29,672 nt of DNA from Sphingomonadales bacterium (GCA_018971065.1 JAGWVC010000047.1:1-29672), one strand, 5' to 3'; positions 1 to 8,859 are shown, counted from the stretch's first letter. Translations and numbers: made by a program. The notes: generated by a model not told the origin, from the sequence alone.

Positions 1-109
1 CGATCTTGTCGCGCTGGCGGCCCAGCTCCTTGCCGATCCAGCCCGAAATCTCGGGGTCGGTCTGCGAAAGGTCGGCGGTGAAGAAGCCGGTGGGGGTGAC
101 AGCGGTCAT
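1..109 (-). CDS. glyA: Serine hydroxymethyltransferase, N-terminal fragment (gene runs off the left edge)
   Basis: Only the first 36 codons are in the window. They read from an ATG at 109 and include the stretch DPEISGWIGKELGRQRDKI, which matches the usual N-terminus of bacterial serine hydroxymethyltransferase (family form D-P-E-I/V-x-x-x-I-x-x-E-x-x-R-Q). The enzyme is PLP-dependent and cytosolic and interconverts serine + THF with glycine + methylene-THF. No active-site residue is visible. It lies downstream of, and on the same strand as, the dimethylglycine/sarcosine dehydrogenase, whose products are glycine and methylene-THF, exactly the glyA reactants. A hairpin lies between the two genes, so glyA may have its own promoter. 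Confidence 0.85.
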   Translation of the reverse strand, partial: MTAVTPTGFFTADLSQTDPEISGWIGKELGRQRDKI

Positions 110-140
110 GGGGTTTCCCTCAATCGGAGTGGGTGCACGG

Positions 141-167
141 CGGCGTGTGCCTGAACCGCGCACGCCG
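141..167 (-). promoter_or_regulatory. Hairpin in the presumed glyA leader
   Basis: An inverted repeat has 10-base arms (141-150 and 158-167), with a single position that pairs as G-U in RNA, and a 7-base loop. It lies about 30 bases upstream of the glyA start on the minus strand. It does not match a riboswitch class I can recognise by eye. It could be a leader structure or chance in GC-rich DNA. Confidence 0.3.
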
Positions 168-220
168 ACACAAGCGCGCCCGGCGGGCATGGCCCAAACT
201 TAGCTTAGACATAAGCATGC

Positions 221-248
221 GGGGCCGCCGGCGGTGACCGGCGGCCCC
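221..248 (-). terminator. GC-rich hairpin after the dimethylglycine dehydrogenase gene
   Basis: A perfect 11-base inverted repeat (221-231 GGGGCCGCCGG and 238-248 CCGGCGGCCCC) with a 6-base loop starts 6 bases after the stop codon of the 254-2815 gene. No clear U tract follows, so it may be a weak intrinsic terminator or an mRNA 3'-end stabiliser rather than a classic terminator. Confidence 0.6.
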
Positions 249-253
249 GGCAA

Positions 254-2815
254 TCAGCTTTTCGGCTTGCTGTTTTCCGGATCGTACAGCGGCTTGTAGC
301 CCACCGCTGCCACTTCCACCGGGTAGGTTTCGCCGAAATACTCGACGGCAAGCCGGCGCCCCTCCTGGCAATATTCCCACGGCAGGTAGGCCAGCGCGAT
401 GTTCCTGCCCAGCGTGGGGCCATAGACGATCGAGGTGGTGTAGGAACGACGGCCGAGTTCATCGACCAGCGTCGCGCCGGTATCGGGGTCCAGCACCGGC
501 AGCACCCCCACCGGATAGCGGGCCACGCCGGCGGCATCGACATTGTCGGTCATCACCAGCGTACACAGCTTGGCCGGCTGGTGGGCGCGGGCGCGATGTT
601 CCAGATGCCGCGCCTTGCCCCGGAAATCGGCTTCCTTGCATTTCGGCCGCGCCAGGTCGGCTTCGAGCAGGTTGTAGTGAGTCAGCAGGTCCGCATTCTG
701 GAGCCGCAGGCTCTTTTCCAGCCGCCGCGAGTTGGCATAAGTTTCCACGCCCACCGCGATCACCCCGGTCGCGCGCAGCGCATCCCAGACGGCCAGCCCG
801 TCCTCGTAGGCCATGTGCAGTTCCCAGCCCTGCTCGCCGACATACGAGATGCGGAACGCGGTGACATCGCGCCCGGCGATGCGGATGGGCCGGATCGCCG
901 CGAACGGGAAGTTCTCGGGCAGCAGGCCATCGGGGTCTTCCACCACCTGTTGCAGCGTGGCGCGCGCGTTCGGCCCCCAGATGCCGATGGTGATGAACTG
1001 TTCGGTGACATCGGTGATGGTGACGTCCAGCCCGCGATCCTGCGCGATGCGGCGCATGTAGTGCAGATCGCGCGGGCCGGCGTCGGCGCCGTTGATCAGC
1101 CGGCAGCGGTCCGCCGTGCGGATCACCGTGAAGTCGGCGCGGACATTGCCTTCGTCATCGAGGAAGTGGGTGTAGATGCCCTTGCCGATATTGGCATCGC
1201 CGCCGATCTTCGCGGCGCACAACCATTCCAGCAGCGCGACGTGGTCCGGCCCGGCAATGTCGGTCATGTGGAAATGCGACAGGTTGATCACGCCGCAGTT
1301 CTCGGTCAGCTCCAGATGCTCGGCGTTGGAGACGCGCCAGAAATGGCGGTTGTCCCACGCGTTCTCGCGCACCGGGATGCGGTCGCCGTATTTCTCCAGC
1401 AGGTGTTCGTTCGCCGCATAGCCATGCGCGCGCTCCCAGCCGCCCAGTTCCATGAAATAGCCGCCCAGTTCCTTCTCGCGTTCATGAAACGGCGAGCGAC
1501 GGATGCCGCGCCCGCCGGCGAACGGTTCGCGCGGGTGAACCGGCGGATTGTAGATCTTGGCGGCGGTTTCGGTGCAGCGCGCGCGAATGAAGTCCTCTTC
1601 GAGCTGGTGCGGCGCGAAGCGCGCATAGTCGATGCTGGCATGGTCGATCGCGGTGCGGCCATCGGTCAGCCAGTCGGCCACCAGCTTGCCCATGCCCGGG
1701 CCGTCCTTCACCCAGATGCCCACCGCGTACCACAGCCCGCGAATCTTCTGGCTCTCGCCGATCGACGGGCCGCCGTCGGTGGTGGTCTGCAACAGGCCGT
1801 TGAACGAGTGGCTCTCGTTATAGCCCAGCTCCGCGAGGATCGGGGTCAATTCCATCGCCCGTTCGAGCGGCTCGATCACCTGCTCCATCTCAAGGTCGCG
1901 CTGCGACGGCGAGAGGCGGGCGAATTCCTTTTCGAGGATCTCGCGCGGGTGGACCAGCCGCGGCTCCTTCTCCTCGTAGTAGCCCCATTCGATCTGCCCG
2001 CCTTCCGCGGTGCGCGGATCGCCGGTGTCGCGCATGTACGCCGAATTGCCCTGGTCGCGCAGCAGCGGCCAGCCGATTTCCTTGCCCGAGTTCTCGAACT
2101 CCCTGTACGGCCCGAAGAAGGTCAGCGGGTGATCGACCGGATAGACCGGCAGGTCCTCGCCCGCCATCTCCGCGATCAGGCGCCCCCACAGCCCGGTGCA
2201 GACCACCACGTAATCGGCCATGATCGTGCCGCGCGTGGTTTCCACCCCGGTGATGCGCCCGCCCTCTACCACCAGCGACAGCGCCGAGGTGTTGGCGAAC
2301 GTGGTCATCTTGCCGGCATCGACTACCGCATCGACCAGCTTGCCCGCCACGGTCTGCGAGCGCGGGATCACCAGCCCGGCATCGGGGTCCCACAGCCCGC
2401 CCTGCACCAGGCTTTCCTCGATCAGCGGGAACTTGGCCTTGATGCCGGCCGGATCGATCAGGCTGGCGCGCGAGCCGAACGCCTTGCCCGAGGCGACCTT
2501 CCGCCTGATCTCGTCCATGCGCTCGTCATCGCCGATGCGCGCCACTTCCAGCCCGCCGATGCGCGCGTAGTGGCCCATCTTCTCGTAGAAATCGATCGAG
2601 TAGTTGGTGGTCCAGGTGGTCAGGTAATCATGGCTGGTGACGTAGCAGAAGTCCGAGGCGTGCGCGGTGGAACCGATGTCGGTGGGGATGCCCGACTTGT
2701 CGATGCCGATGATGTTGTCCCAGCCGCGCTCGACCAGGTGATGCGCCACCGATGCGCCGACGATGCCGCCCACGCCGACGATGAGGACGCTGGCTTTCCG
2801 GGGAAGTGCGGCCAT
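254..2815 (-). CDS. Dimethylglycine/sarcosine dehydrogenase-type FAD oxidoreductase with C-terminal GcvT folate domain
   Basis: This 853-residue protein has the size and order of the DMGDH/SARDH family. An N-terminal dinucleotide-binding fold opens with VLIVGVGGIVGASVAHHL (about residues 9-26, GxGxxG), and a D-amino-acid-oxidase-type FAD domain runs to about 370. A linker follows, then a GcvT/aminomethyltransferase-type folate domain from about 490 to the end, with SYVGEQGWELHM near 655-667. Family members remove N-methyl groups from dimethylglycine or sarcosine oxidatively and pass them to THF as methylene-THF. I chose the ATG at 2815 because GAGAGGAAAG lies just upstream and the glycine-rich FAD motif starts at once; longer frames to 2932 have no such support. 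The gene is divergent from a GlxA/GbdR-like regulator and followed by glyA. Whether it prefers dimethylglycine, sarcosine or another N-methyl amino acid such as N-methylproline cannot be told from sequence. Confidence 0.88.
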   Translation of the reverse strand: MAALPRKASVLIVGVGGIVGASVAHHLVERGWDNIIGIDKSGIPTDIGSTAHASDFCYVTSHDYLTTWTTNYSIDFYEKMGHYARIGGLEVARIGDDERMDEIRRKVASGKAFGSRASLIDPAGIKAKFPLIEESLVQGGLWDPDAGLVIPRSQTVAGKLVDAVVDAGKMTTFANTSALSLVVEGGRITGVETTRGTIMADYVVVCTGLWGRLIAEMAGEDLPVYPVDHPLTFFGPYREFENSGKEIGWPLLRDQGNSAYMRDTGDPRTAEGGQIEWGYYEEKEPRLVHPREILEKEFARLSPSQRDLEMEQVIEPLERAMELTPILAELGYNESHSFNGLLQTTTDGGPSIGESQKIRGLWYAVGIWVKDGPGMGKLVADWLTDGRTAIDHASIDYARFAPHQLEEDFIRARCTETAAKIYNPPVHPREPFAGGRGIRRSPFHEREKELGGYFMELGGWERAHGYAANEHLLEKYGDRIPVRENAWDNRHFWRVSNAEHLELTENCGVINLSHFHMTDIAGPDHVALLEWLCAAKIGGDANIGKGIYTHFLDDEGNVRADFTVIRTADRCRLINGADAGPRDLHYMRRIAQDRGLDVTITDVTEQFITIGIWGPNARATLQQVVEDPDGLLPENFPFAAIRPIRIAGRDVTAFRISYVGEQGWELHMAYEDGLAVWDALRATGVIAVGVETYANSRRLEKSLRLQNADLLTHYNLLEADLARPKCKEADFRGKARHLEHRARAHQPAKLCTLVMTDNVDAAGVARYPVGVLPVLDPDTGATLVDELGRRSYTTSIVYGPTLGRNIALAYLPWEYCQEGRRLAVEYFGETYPVEVAAVGYKPLYDPENSKPKS

Positions 2816-2886
2816 GATCTTTCCTCTCCGTGGTGCTCGGTCGGGCAGGCGCCTGATCGAATCTCTTGTCGGCAGTATCTTTGCGA

Positions 2887-2917
2887 CGCAATCGCCGGGC
2901 GAAAAAGGACGATTGCG
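2887..2917. promoter_or_regulatory. Candidate operator dyad between the dehydrogenase and its divergent regulator
   Basis: Perfect 8-base arms CGCAATCG (2887-2894) and CGATTGCG (2910-2917) are separated by 15 bases. They lie in the 158-base divergent intergenic region, 72 bases from the dehydrogenase start and 57 from the regulator start. Position and symmetry suit a regulator site shared by both genes. The assignment to the GlxA-type regulator is inference. Confidence 0.35.
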
Positions 2918-2973
2918 CCATCCCCACGCCACCGGTACGACATGCGCCGATTAATCCACGCGGGGAGGAAGCG

Positions 2974-3999
2974 GTGAGCGTTGCCTGGCGCGAGGCGAAG
3001 GCCCTGTCGAACGCGTCGTCACCCGATCGCGCGGCGGCCCGGCGACTGTCGGTGGGGTTCATCCTGACGCGGCAGTTCACCTTGTGCGCGTTCGCCAATT
3101 TCGTCGATGTGCTGCGCCTTGCCGCCGATGAGGGCGACCGCAGCCGGCGCATCCTGTGCGACTGGAAGGTGCTGTCGCACAGGATGGAACCGGTGGCGTC
3201 CAGCTCGGGGGTGGCCATCCAACCGGACGAGCGGCTGGGCGACCCGACCCGGTTCGACTACATCGTCGTCGTCGGCGGGCTGGTGGACGAGATCGAGACG
3301 TTCGACGGCGAATACATCGCCTACCTGCGCAAGGCGGCCGCGCTGGGCGTGCCATTGGTGGGGGTCTGCACCGGCGCCTTCATCCTGCATCAGGCCGGGG
3401 TGCTGGATGGCTACAAATGCTGCGTGAGCTGGTTTCACCACAAGGACTTCCTTGACCAGTTCGAAGGGCTCGACGCGGTTTCCGACCAGATCTTCATCGT
3501 CGATCGCGACCGGCTGACCTGCTCGGGCGGCGCCAGTTCGGCGCATCTGGCCGCCTATCTGGTCGAGAAGCACGTTGGCCGCGCGCAGGCGAGCAAGAGC
3601 CTGCACATCATGATCATCGACGATGCCCTGCACGCGGAGAAGCCGCAGCCCGGCATTCCGCTTCAGGTCAGCACGCCCGATCCGATCGTGCGGCGCGCGT
3701 TGCTGATCACCCAGCAGAACATCGATACGCCGCTTTCGGTGGCCGAGATCGCCGGGCGGATGGGGATGAGCAAGCGCCAGCTCGAACGGCGCTTCCGCAC
3801 GGCGCTGGCGATGTCGCCTCAGGCCGCGTTCATGGACGTGCGGCTTTCGGCCGCGCAGCACCTGCTGGCCAAGACGCGCAAGTCGATCACCATGATCGCG
3901 CTGGAATGCGGGTTCTGCGATTCCTCGCACATGAGCCGGGTGTTCCGCCAACGCTATGGCCAGACCCCATTCGAAACGCGGGCGCTTTCGCAGCAATAG
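2974..3999 (+). CDS. GlxA/GbdR-type AraC regulator with DJ-1/PfpI-like domain (copy 1)
   Basis: This 341-residue protein has the two-domain form of GlxA/GbdR-like regulators. A DJ-1/PfpI glutamine-amidotransferase-like sensor domain covers about residues 18-205, with YIVVVGGL and the elbow GVCTGAFILHQAGVLDG. A C-terminal AraC double helix-turn-helix follows from about 235, with SVAEIAGRMGMSKRQLERRF and IALECGFCDSSHMSRVFRQRYG. The start is GTG 2974, because GGGGAGGAA (2962-2970) sits at proper spacing; the frame is open upstream without comparable support. In Pseudomonas, GbdR of this family activates glycine betaine and dimethylglycine catabolism genes. Here the gene is divergent from a dimethylglycine/sarcosine dehydrogenase, so control of that gene is the natural inference. 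The 3' end stops 5 bases short of the convergent btuD. Exact ligand unknown. Confidence 0.88.
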   Translation: MSVAWREAKALSNASSPDRAAARRLSVGFILTRQFTLCAFANFVDVLRLAADEGDRSRRILCDWKVLSHRMEPVASSSGVAIQPDERLGDPTRFDYIVVVGGLVDEIETFDGEYIAYLRKAAALGVPLVGVCTGAFILHQAGVLDGYKCCVSWFHHKDFLDQFEGLDAVSDQIFIVDRDRLTCSGGASSAHLAAYLVEKHVGRAQASKSLHIMIIDDALHAEKPQPGIPLQVSTPDPIVRRALLITQQNIDTPLSVAEIAGRMGMSKRQLERRFRTALAMSPQAAFMDVRLSAAQHLLAKTRKSITMIALECGFCDSSHMSRVFRQRYGQTPFETRALSQQ

Positions 4000-4004
4000 G
4001 CGCG

Positions 4005-4730
4005 TCAGCAGGCCAAAGCGCGCGCGCCCGGATCGCCCAGCCAACGCGCGCGGATGCCCCAGACGGCGGCGATGCGCGCAGGATCGAGCGCGGCCTCGGG
4101 CGGGCCATCCGCCACCACCGCGCCATCCGCCAGCACCACCACGCGGTGCGCATGGTTCATCGCCTGCGCCAGATCGTGCAGAACCAGCACCACGCCGCGC
4201 CCCTGCCCGGCCAGCGCACCGAAACGGGCGAGCAGCGCCTGCTGCTGCGCGAGGTCCAGGCTGGCCAGCGGTTCATCGGCCAGTATCCAGCCCGGCGCGC
4301 CCGCCAGCACCCGCGCCAGCAGCGCCCGCGCGCGTTCGCCGCCGGACAGGCGATGGAGCGGACGATGGCGCAGCGCATGAAGGTCGAGTTCGTCGAGCGC
4401 GGCTTCGACCGCTGCGGAGTCGTCCGCCGCGCCGCTCCGGTGCGGCAGGCGGCCAAGGCGCACCAGCGTCTCGACGGTCAGGTCCCACGCCACTTCCCCC
4501 GCCTGCGGCAGGTAGCCCAACGCCTGCGCGCGTTGTCGCGCCGGCATTGCCGCAAGCGGCGCGCCGTCAAGGTGCGCCGCGCCGCCCTCAAGCCCGGCCA
4601 GCGCCGCCAGCAGCGTGGACTTGCCCGCGCCGTTAGTGCCGACAATGGCGGTGACTTCGCCCGGGCGCAGCGCCAGCGTGACGTTGTCCAGCCGCCCGGG
4701 CAGGGTCAGGCGTTCCACCGCGAGAGTCAT
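4005..4730 (-). CDS. btuD: Vitamin B12 (cobalamin) ABC transporter ATP-binding protein
   Basis: This 241-residue ABC ATPase powers cobalamin import through the inner membrane with BtuC and BtuF. Visible motifs in order are Walker A GTNGAGKST (about 30-38), Q-loop YLPQAGEVAWD, signature LSGGE (about 130), Walker B WILADEPLASLD, and the switch histidine in VLVLHDLAQAMNHAHRV. Its ATG (4730) overlaps the btuC stop as ATGA, showing translational coupling. The FecE/BtuD family also serves siderophores. The cobalamin assignment comes from the riboswitch and BtuB at the head of the operon, not from the ATPase itself. Confidence 0.88.
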   Translation of the reverse strand: MTLAVERLTLPGRLDNVTLALRPGEVTAIVGTNGAGKSTLLAALAGLEGGAAHLDGAPLAAMPARQRAQALGYLPQAGEVAWDLTVETLVRLGRLPHRSGAADDSAAVEAALDELDLHALRHRPLHRLSGGERARALLARVLAGAPGWILADEPLASLDLAQQQALLARFGALAGQGRGVVLVLHDLAQAMNHAHRVVVLADGAVVADGPPEAALDPARIAAVWGIRARWLGDPGARALAC

Positions 4731-5689
4731 GCCAGCCGCCCCCGCATCCGCAACAGCAGCCGCAGGAAGAACGGCGCGCCGGCAAGGCTGAGCGCGATGC
4801 CCAGCCGCAATTCGCCCCCCGCCAGCGGCACGATGCGGCACAGGCAATCCGCCACCAGCAGCAGCAGCGCCCCCGCCAGTGCGCTGGGCAGCAGCAGCGA
4901 CGACGGACGCTGGTCGGTGAACGGGCGGATCAGGTGCGGCACCATCAGCCCGACGAAGCCGATGATCCCGGCCACCGCCACGCCCGCGCCGACCACCAGC
5001 CCGGTGCCCGCGACCATCAGCACCTGCAACCGCGCCGGATCGATGCCCAGCGAGCGCGCGGCGGCGTCGCCCAGCGTCAGCGCGTCCAGCGCCGGGCCGG
5101 CGCGATGCAGCAGCGCAAGGCCGAGCACAGTGGGCGGCAGCGCGATCCACACTTCGTGCCAGCCCCGGTTCTCCAGCGCGCCCATCAGCCAGGTGACGAT
5201 CTCGCTGAGCGCGAACGGATTGGGCGAGAGCGAGATCGCCAGGCTGGTCAGCGCACCCGAAAGGCTGGCCAGCATCATCCCCGCCAGCGTGAACAGCGCC
5301 ACCGATGCGGCGCGGCCCGCGATCAGCCCCAGCAGCAGCATGGCGATGCCGCCACCCGCCAGCGCGAACAGCGGCAAGGCGAATGGCTGGACGGCATAAC
5401 CGGTATAGAACGACAGCACCGCGCCCAGCGCCGCCATCGGCGCGATGCCGAACAGCCCGGGATCGGCCAGCGGGTTGCGCAGGTAGCCCTGCATCGCCGC
5501 GCCGGTAACCCCCAGCCCCGCTCCCAGCACCAGCGCCAGCACCGCGCGCGGCAGGCGCAGTTCCATCAGGATGGGAATGGCGTGTCGCACCGGCGGCGCG
5601 AACGGCGCGATCCACACCTGCCCGGCCAGCAGTGACAGCGGCACCGCCAGCGCCAGCAATGCCAGCAGCACGGCGATAGGGCGGGTCAT
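4727..5689 (-). CDS. btuC: Vitamin B12 ABC transporter permease
   Basis: A 320-residue, very hydrophobic FecCD/BtuC-family permease with about ten predicted membrane segments. Family stretches are LRLPRAVLALVLGAGLGVTG, GAAMQGYLRNPLADPGLFGI and the cytoplasmic region GIIGFVGLMVPHLIRP that contacts the ATPase. The start at 5689 overlaps the btuF stop (ATGA), and the stop overlaps the btuD start, so the three genes form one tightly coupled unit. It forms the inner-membrane channel for cobalamin delivered by BtuF. Confidence 0.9.
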   Translation of the reverse strand: MTRPIAVLLALLALAVPLSLLAGQVWIAPFAPPVRHAIPILMELRLPRAVLALVLGAGLGVTGAAMQGYLRNPLADPGLFGIAPMAALGAVLSFYTGYAVQPFALPLFALAGGGIAMLLLGLIAGRAASVALFTLAGMMLASLSGALTSLAISLSPNPFALSEIVTWLMGALENRGWHEVWIALPPTVLGLALLHRAGPALDALTLGDAAARSLGIDPARLQVLMVAGTGLVVGAGVAVAGIIGFVGLMVPHLIRPFTDQRPSSLLLPSALAGALLLLVADCLCRIVPLAGGELRLGIALSLAGAPFFLRLLLRMRGRLA

Positions 5690-6621
5690 TGCCCGAACCC
5701 CTGGCGGCGGACCGCAGCCAGCCGGTCGGCGGCGCGGATCACGGTGGGGCCGGCACAATACAGCAGGTTGGCCGCGAACGGCGCGCGCCGCACCCCGGCC
5801 AATGTCGCCAGCGCCGGGTGCGCCAGCATCCGGTCGGCATCGGCGCCCTGCCCCTCGCCCGCCACGGCGGTGAAGATAACCTGCGGCGGGTCGGCGATCA
5901 GGCGCTCCAGCGGCAGCAGATCGGCCTGCCGGTACCCCCGCGCGGCGGACGCTTTGCTGAACCCGGTGCGGCGCAGCAAATCCGCGATCAGCGTGTTATC
6001 CCCCGGCACCATGCCGCCCGATTCCCACATCACCGCGCGGATCGGCGAGCGGATCGGCGCGGGGCCCGGCGCCGGGGCCGCTGCCGCCAGCGCCGCATCG
6101 ATGCGGCCCAGCAGCGCCTCGCCGCGTTCGGGATGCCCCGCCATCGCCGCCAGCCGCCGCACCTGGGCGCGGGCGTCCGCGACGGTATCGACGTTGCCCA
6201 CGGTTTCCAGCCGCAGCCCCAGCCGCCGGTAGGCCGACGCGGTGGCCGGCGCCACGAAACTGCCGTCGATCACCAGATCGGGGTGCAATGCCACGACTTC
6301 CTCGACCGTGCCCCGCGTGGTGCGATAGCGCGCCGCCTGCGCGGCCGGCATCGATGCCGAACGCGGATCGACGCTGTAGTGCGAGATGGCCAGCACCTGC
6401 GCGGGATCGGCGACTTCGGCCAGGATCGCGTCGGCGCAGGGGTTCAGGCTGACGATCGTGGGCCGCGCGCGCGGCAGATCTGTGCGTGCATCGGCGCGCG
6501 CGGCAGGGAGGCTGCCGGCCAGCAGCCCCCCCAGCGCGACGGCAGCGAGGCCGCAGGCCACCGCCGCGCCCGCGAACGGTGGCCGACGGCGAGGCTCAGT
6601 AGCGGACACGCAGCCCGCCAT
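5686..6621 (-). CDS. btuF: Periplasmic cobalamin-binding protein of the B12 ABC transporter
   Basis: A roughly 311-residue class III substrate-binding protein. A hydrophobic export signal ends at about LPAARA. The start of the mature domain, PTIVSLNPCADAILAEV, and LHPDLVIDGSFV are typical of BtuF/FecB-like proteins. It captures cobalamin in the periplasm and docks to BtuC. The start is uncertain: ATG 6621 overlaps btuB by 26 bases, while GTG 6609 would overlap by 14. Both precede the signal peptide. Its stop overlaps the btuC start. The order btuB-btuF-btuC-btuD on one strand under a cobalamin riboswitch fixes the likely substrate. Confidence 0.85.
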   Translation of the reverse strand: MAGCVSATEPRRRPPFAGAAVACGLAAVALGGLLAGSLPAARADARTDLPRARPTIVSLNPCADAILAEVADPAQVLAISHYSVDPRSASMPAAQAARYRTTRGTVEEVVALHPDLVIDGSFVAPATASAYRRLGLRLETVGNVDTVADARAQVRRLAAMAGHPERGEALLGRIDAALAAAAPAPGPAPIRSPIRAVMWESGGMVPGDNTLIADLLRRTGFSKASAARGYRQADLLPLERLIADPPQVIFTAVAGEGQGADADRMLAHPALATLAGVRRAPFAANLLYCAGPTVIRAADRLAAVRRQGFGQ

Positions 6622-8461
6622 AAGCGGCACGGCCCGGCGTGCCGTATCCGGCAATGGTCTGGACGTGTGCATCGAACAGGTTCTCGACACGGGTGAACAG
6701 CTCGATCCGCTTCGAAACCGGCAGGCTGGCGCGCACCGTGGTCAGCGTGCCGCCGCCAATGCGCGTGGTGTTGCCGGCATTATCGAAGCTTTCGGACTGC
6801 ATGTGCATGTCGGCGCCGAGAATGAGGCCGTGCAAAGGTGTTGTCCAGTCGATGCTGGTGGTCAGCGAGTGACGCGGGCGCCGCGCCAGGTCCTTGCCGA
6901 AATTCGCGTCGCCCACGGTCAGGTTGCGCGCCTTGTCATACGTATAGGCAAACCCGAGCTGGAGCCCGTTGACCGGCTTCAGTTGCAGTTCCGCCTCGAC
7001 CCCTTCGGCGCGCGCCTTGCCGATGTTGTCATAAGTGCCGAACGGGCGGTTGGTGCAGATGCCGGCGGAGTTGCCGAAGCACGAGACGAACGCGATCAGG
7101 TCGCGGCTGTCGCGGCGGAACATCGTGACGGCGGCACGAACCTTGCTGCCGCTCCATTCCAGCCCGGCATCGTAGCTGCGCGCGTGCTCGGGGGCGACGC
7201 CGAGGTTGCCGTAGTTCGACAGCAACTGGAACAGCGTGGGCGCCTTGAAGGCTTCGCCATACGAGGCGCGCAGGCGCAGATGGTCGGTCAGCCTGACATT
7301 GCCGTTGGCGCCCAGCGTCCAGGCGCTGCCGAAGCGCGAATGGTCGTCATAGCGCAGGCCCACCGCCAGCGTCGCCGCATCGCCGTACCAGCCCAGCAGG
7401 CCATGCACGCTGGCCAGCCGCGCGCGCTGTTCGGCATCGAACGTCCCCGAATAACGCGTCCATTCGCTGTCCGCGCCGAAATCGAGCGCGAGGCGGGCAG
7501 GAAGCTGCACCCGGCCGGTCAGGTCCGCCCGCTGCGATTGCGCGCGATAGCCGTAGGACGGCGCCGTGCCGAAAGCGGGATCGTAGTAGTCACGGTCGGT
7601 CTTCGCCAGCGCATAGCCCGCGTCCAGCGTCAGGCCCGGCGTTTCATACCGCAGCCCGGCGCGGCCCGAGATCTGCCGGGTCTTCTGGAATTCGGCGGTG
7701 TCCGAAAACGTGTAGTTGGGCGGCGGGAAACCGTCAATGTCGGTCTTCGTGTCGGCATAGCGGGCGACGGCGGTGATCGACAGCACGTCGTTCAGGCTCA
7801 GCCGCCCCTTGCCGCCGATGCGCCACTGGCGAAAACCGTCGCGCTCGGTGCCGGTGGCCGCGGCGGAGGCAAGGCCATCGGAACCGGCATAGCCGCCGTT
7901 CAGGGTGAGGGCATAGGCCTTGCCCGAAAGCCCCACCGTGGCATCCGCCAGATAGGACCCGCCGCTGCCGCCTTCGGCCACGGCATCGACGCCGTTGAGC
8001 TCGCGGCTTTCGATCGCGATCACCCCGCCGATCGCGGCGCTGCCCCAGACCACCGAGTTCGAGCCGCGCAGCACGTCGATCCGGCCGATGCCGCCGGTCG
8101 TCAACGTGCCGAAATCGAACCCGCCGGACGGCGCCGAAACGTCCTCGACGCGCACGCCGTCGATCAGCACCAGCACCTGCTCGGCCTCAGACCCGCGCAG
8201 CCGCACCCCGGTGAACGCGCCCTGCCCGCCATTGCGGCTGAGCGTCAGGCCGGGCACGCGCGCCAGCGCGCGGGTGATGTCGGCGCCCTGGATCGACGCG
8301 AGATCGTCGGCGGTGAGCACGGTGACCGGCTGGCCGGCCTGGTCCACAGCCAGCTTGCTGCCGGTGGCGACGACGGTGATGGCGTTTTCAGGCGCGGCAT
8401 CGTCGGCCAGCGCAGGCTGCGCGAGGACGAGGGCAAATGGCAATGCGAGGACTTGCTTCAC
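6596..8461 (-). CDS. btuB: TonB-dependent outer-membrane cobalamin receptor
   Basis: A 621-residue TonB-dependent receptor that brings corrinoids across the outer membrane. A signal peptide (about 1-21, ending PALADDA) is followed by a TonB-box-like ITVVATGSKL, then the plug with VPGLTLSRNGGQGAFTGVRL and VLRGSNSVVWGSAAIGGVI. The beta barrel ends in an aromatic residue (GLRVRY). The length matches BtuB (about 600-620). The start is GTG 8461, because GGGAG lies 8 bases upstream and the signal peptide begins there; ATG 8584 would lie inside the riboswitch. The gene follows a cobalamin riboswitch, so its expression should fall when B12 is plentiful. Confidence 0.92.
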   Translation of the reverse strand: MKQVLALPFALVLAQPALADDAAPENAITVVATGSKLAVDQAGQPVTVLTADDLASIQGADITRALARVPGLTLSRNGGQGAFTGVRLRGSEAEQVLVLIDGVRVEDVSAPSGGFDFGTLTTGGIGRIDVLRGSNSVVWGSAAIGGVIAIESRELNGVDAVAEGGSGGSYLADATVGLSGKAYALTLNGGYAGSDGLASAAATGTERDGFRQWRIGGKGRLSLNDVLSITAVARYADTKTDIDGFPPPNYTFSDTAEFQKTRQISGRAGLRYETPGLTLDAGYALAKTDRDYYDPAFGTAPSYGYRAQSQRADLTGRVQLPARLALDFGADSEWTRYSGTFDAEQRARLASVHGLLGWYGDAATLAVGLRYDDHSRFGSAWTLGANGNVRLTDHLRLRASYGEAFKAPTLFQLLSNYGNLGVAPEHARSYDAGLEWSGSKVRAAVTMFRRDSRDLIAFVSCFGNSAGICTNRPFGTYDNIGKARAEGVEAELQLKPVNGLQLGFAYTYDKARNLTVGDANFGKDLARRPRHSLTTSIDWTTPLHGLILGADMHMQSESFDNAGNTTRIGGGTLTTVRASLPVSKRIELFTRVENLFDAHVQTIAGYGTPGRAAYGGLRVRY

Positions 8462-8468
8462 GATAGAT

Positions 8469-8510
8469 ACTCCCGGTCCCTGGACGGTAAATGCCGTCCA
8501 TGGCGGGAGC
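8469..8510 (-). promoter_or_regulatory. Hairpin able to mask the btuB ribosome-binding site (riboswitch expression platform)
   Basis: On the minus strand GCTCCC (8510-8505) can pair with GGGAGT (8474-8469), which holds the btuB Shine-Dalgarno sequence. An inner perfect 7-base stem (8500-8494 with 8487-8481) closes the structure. This suggests that the riboswitch acts on translation start. No U-tract terminator is visible between the aptamer and btuB. Confidence 0.5.
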
Positions 8511-8577
8511 TTCGCAGGGAACCTGCGCGAAACTGCCGACGCTTGCGCCCGGTACCCCCGCCCGGCCGCGGAACGAC

Positions 8578-8770
8578 CACACACCGGCAGGTTTCCTGGC
8601 TCGCCCGGGTCATCGCCCCTGCCCCCCTTCCCGGCTTTCGCCAGTGGCTATTGGACAGGCGCTCTCCGGGCACAGTTGCGGGGGCAGCTCCGGTCTCAGG
8701 CCCTTGCGGACCTGTTCCGGATTCCCTCTTGGCCCTGTCTCCAGGGCACCGGTGGCGTCAACACCGGCCC
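8578..8770 (-). ncRNA. Cobalamin riboswitch (AdoCbl/B12 aptamer)
   Basis: The minus strand carries the conserved parts of the class in order. First GGTGCC near 8752, then GGGAATCCGG near 8726-8717, then GGAGCTGCCCCCGCAACTGT near 8690-8671. Last is the B12 box GCCAGGAAACCTGCC at 8600-8586. CACCGG at the 5' side can pair with CCGGTG at the 3' end as the closing stem. It lies about 117 bases upstream of btuB and is oriented to control the btuBFCD operon. Boundaries are approximate. Confidence 0.96.
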
Positions 8771-8859
8771 ATAGCGGCAGCTCGGGGCGCCGACAATGCG
8801 CAAAATGCCCGCCCCCGGTTTCTGATGATCTCCGACGTTACCCATGCCGATGGCGGGAA

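Noticed and set aside
581..2977. 798-codon open frame on the plus strand
   Set aside because: It is antisense to the clearly recognisable dimethylglycine/sarcosine dehydrogenase, has arginine/histidine-rich low-information sequence and no domain; a GC-rich shadow frame.
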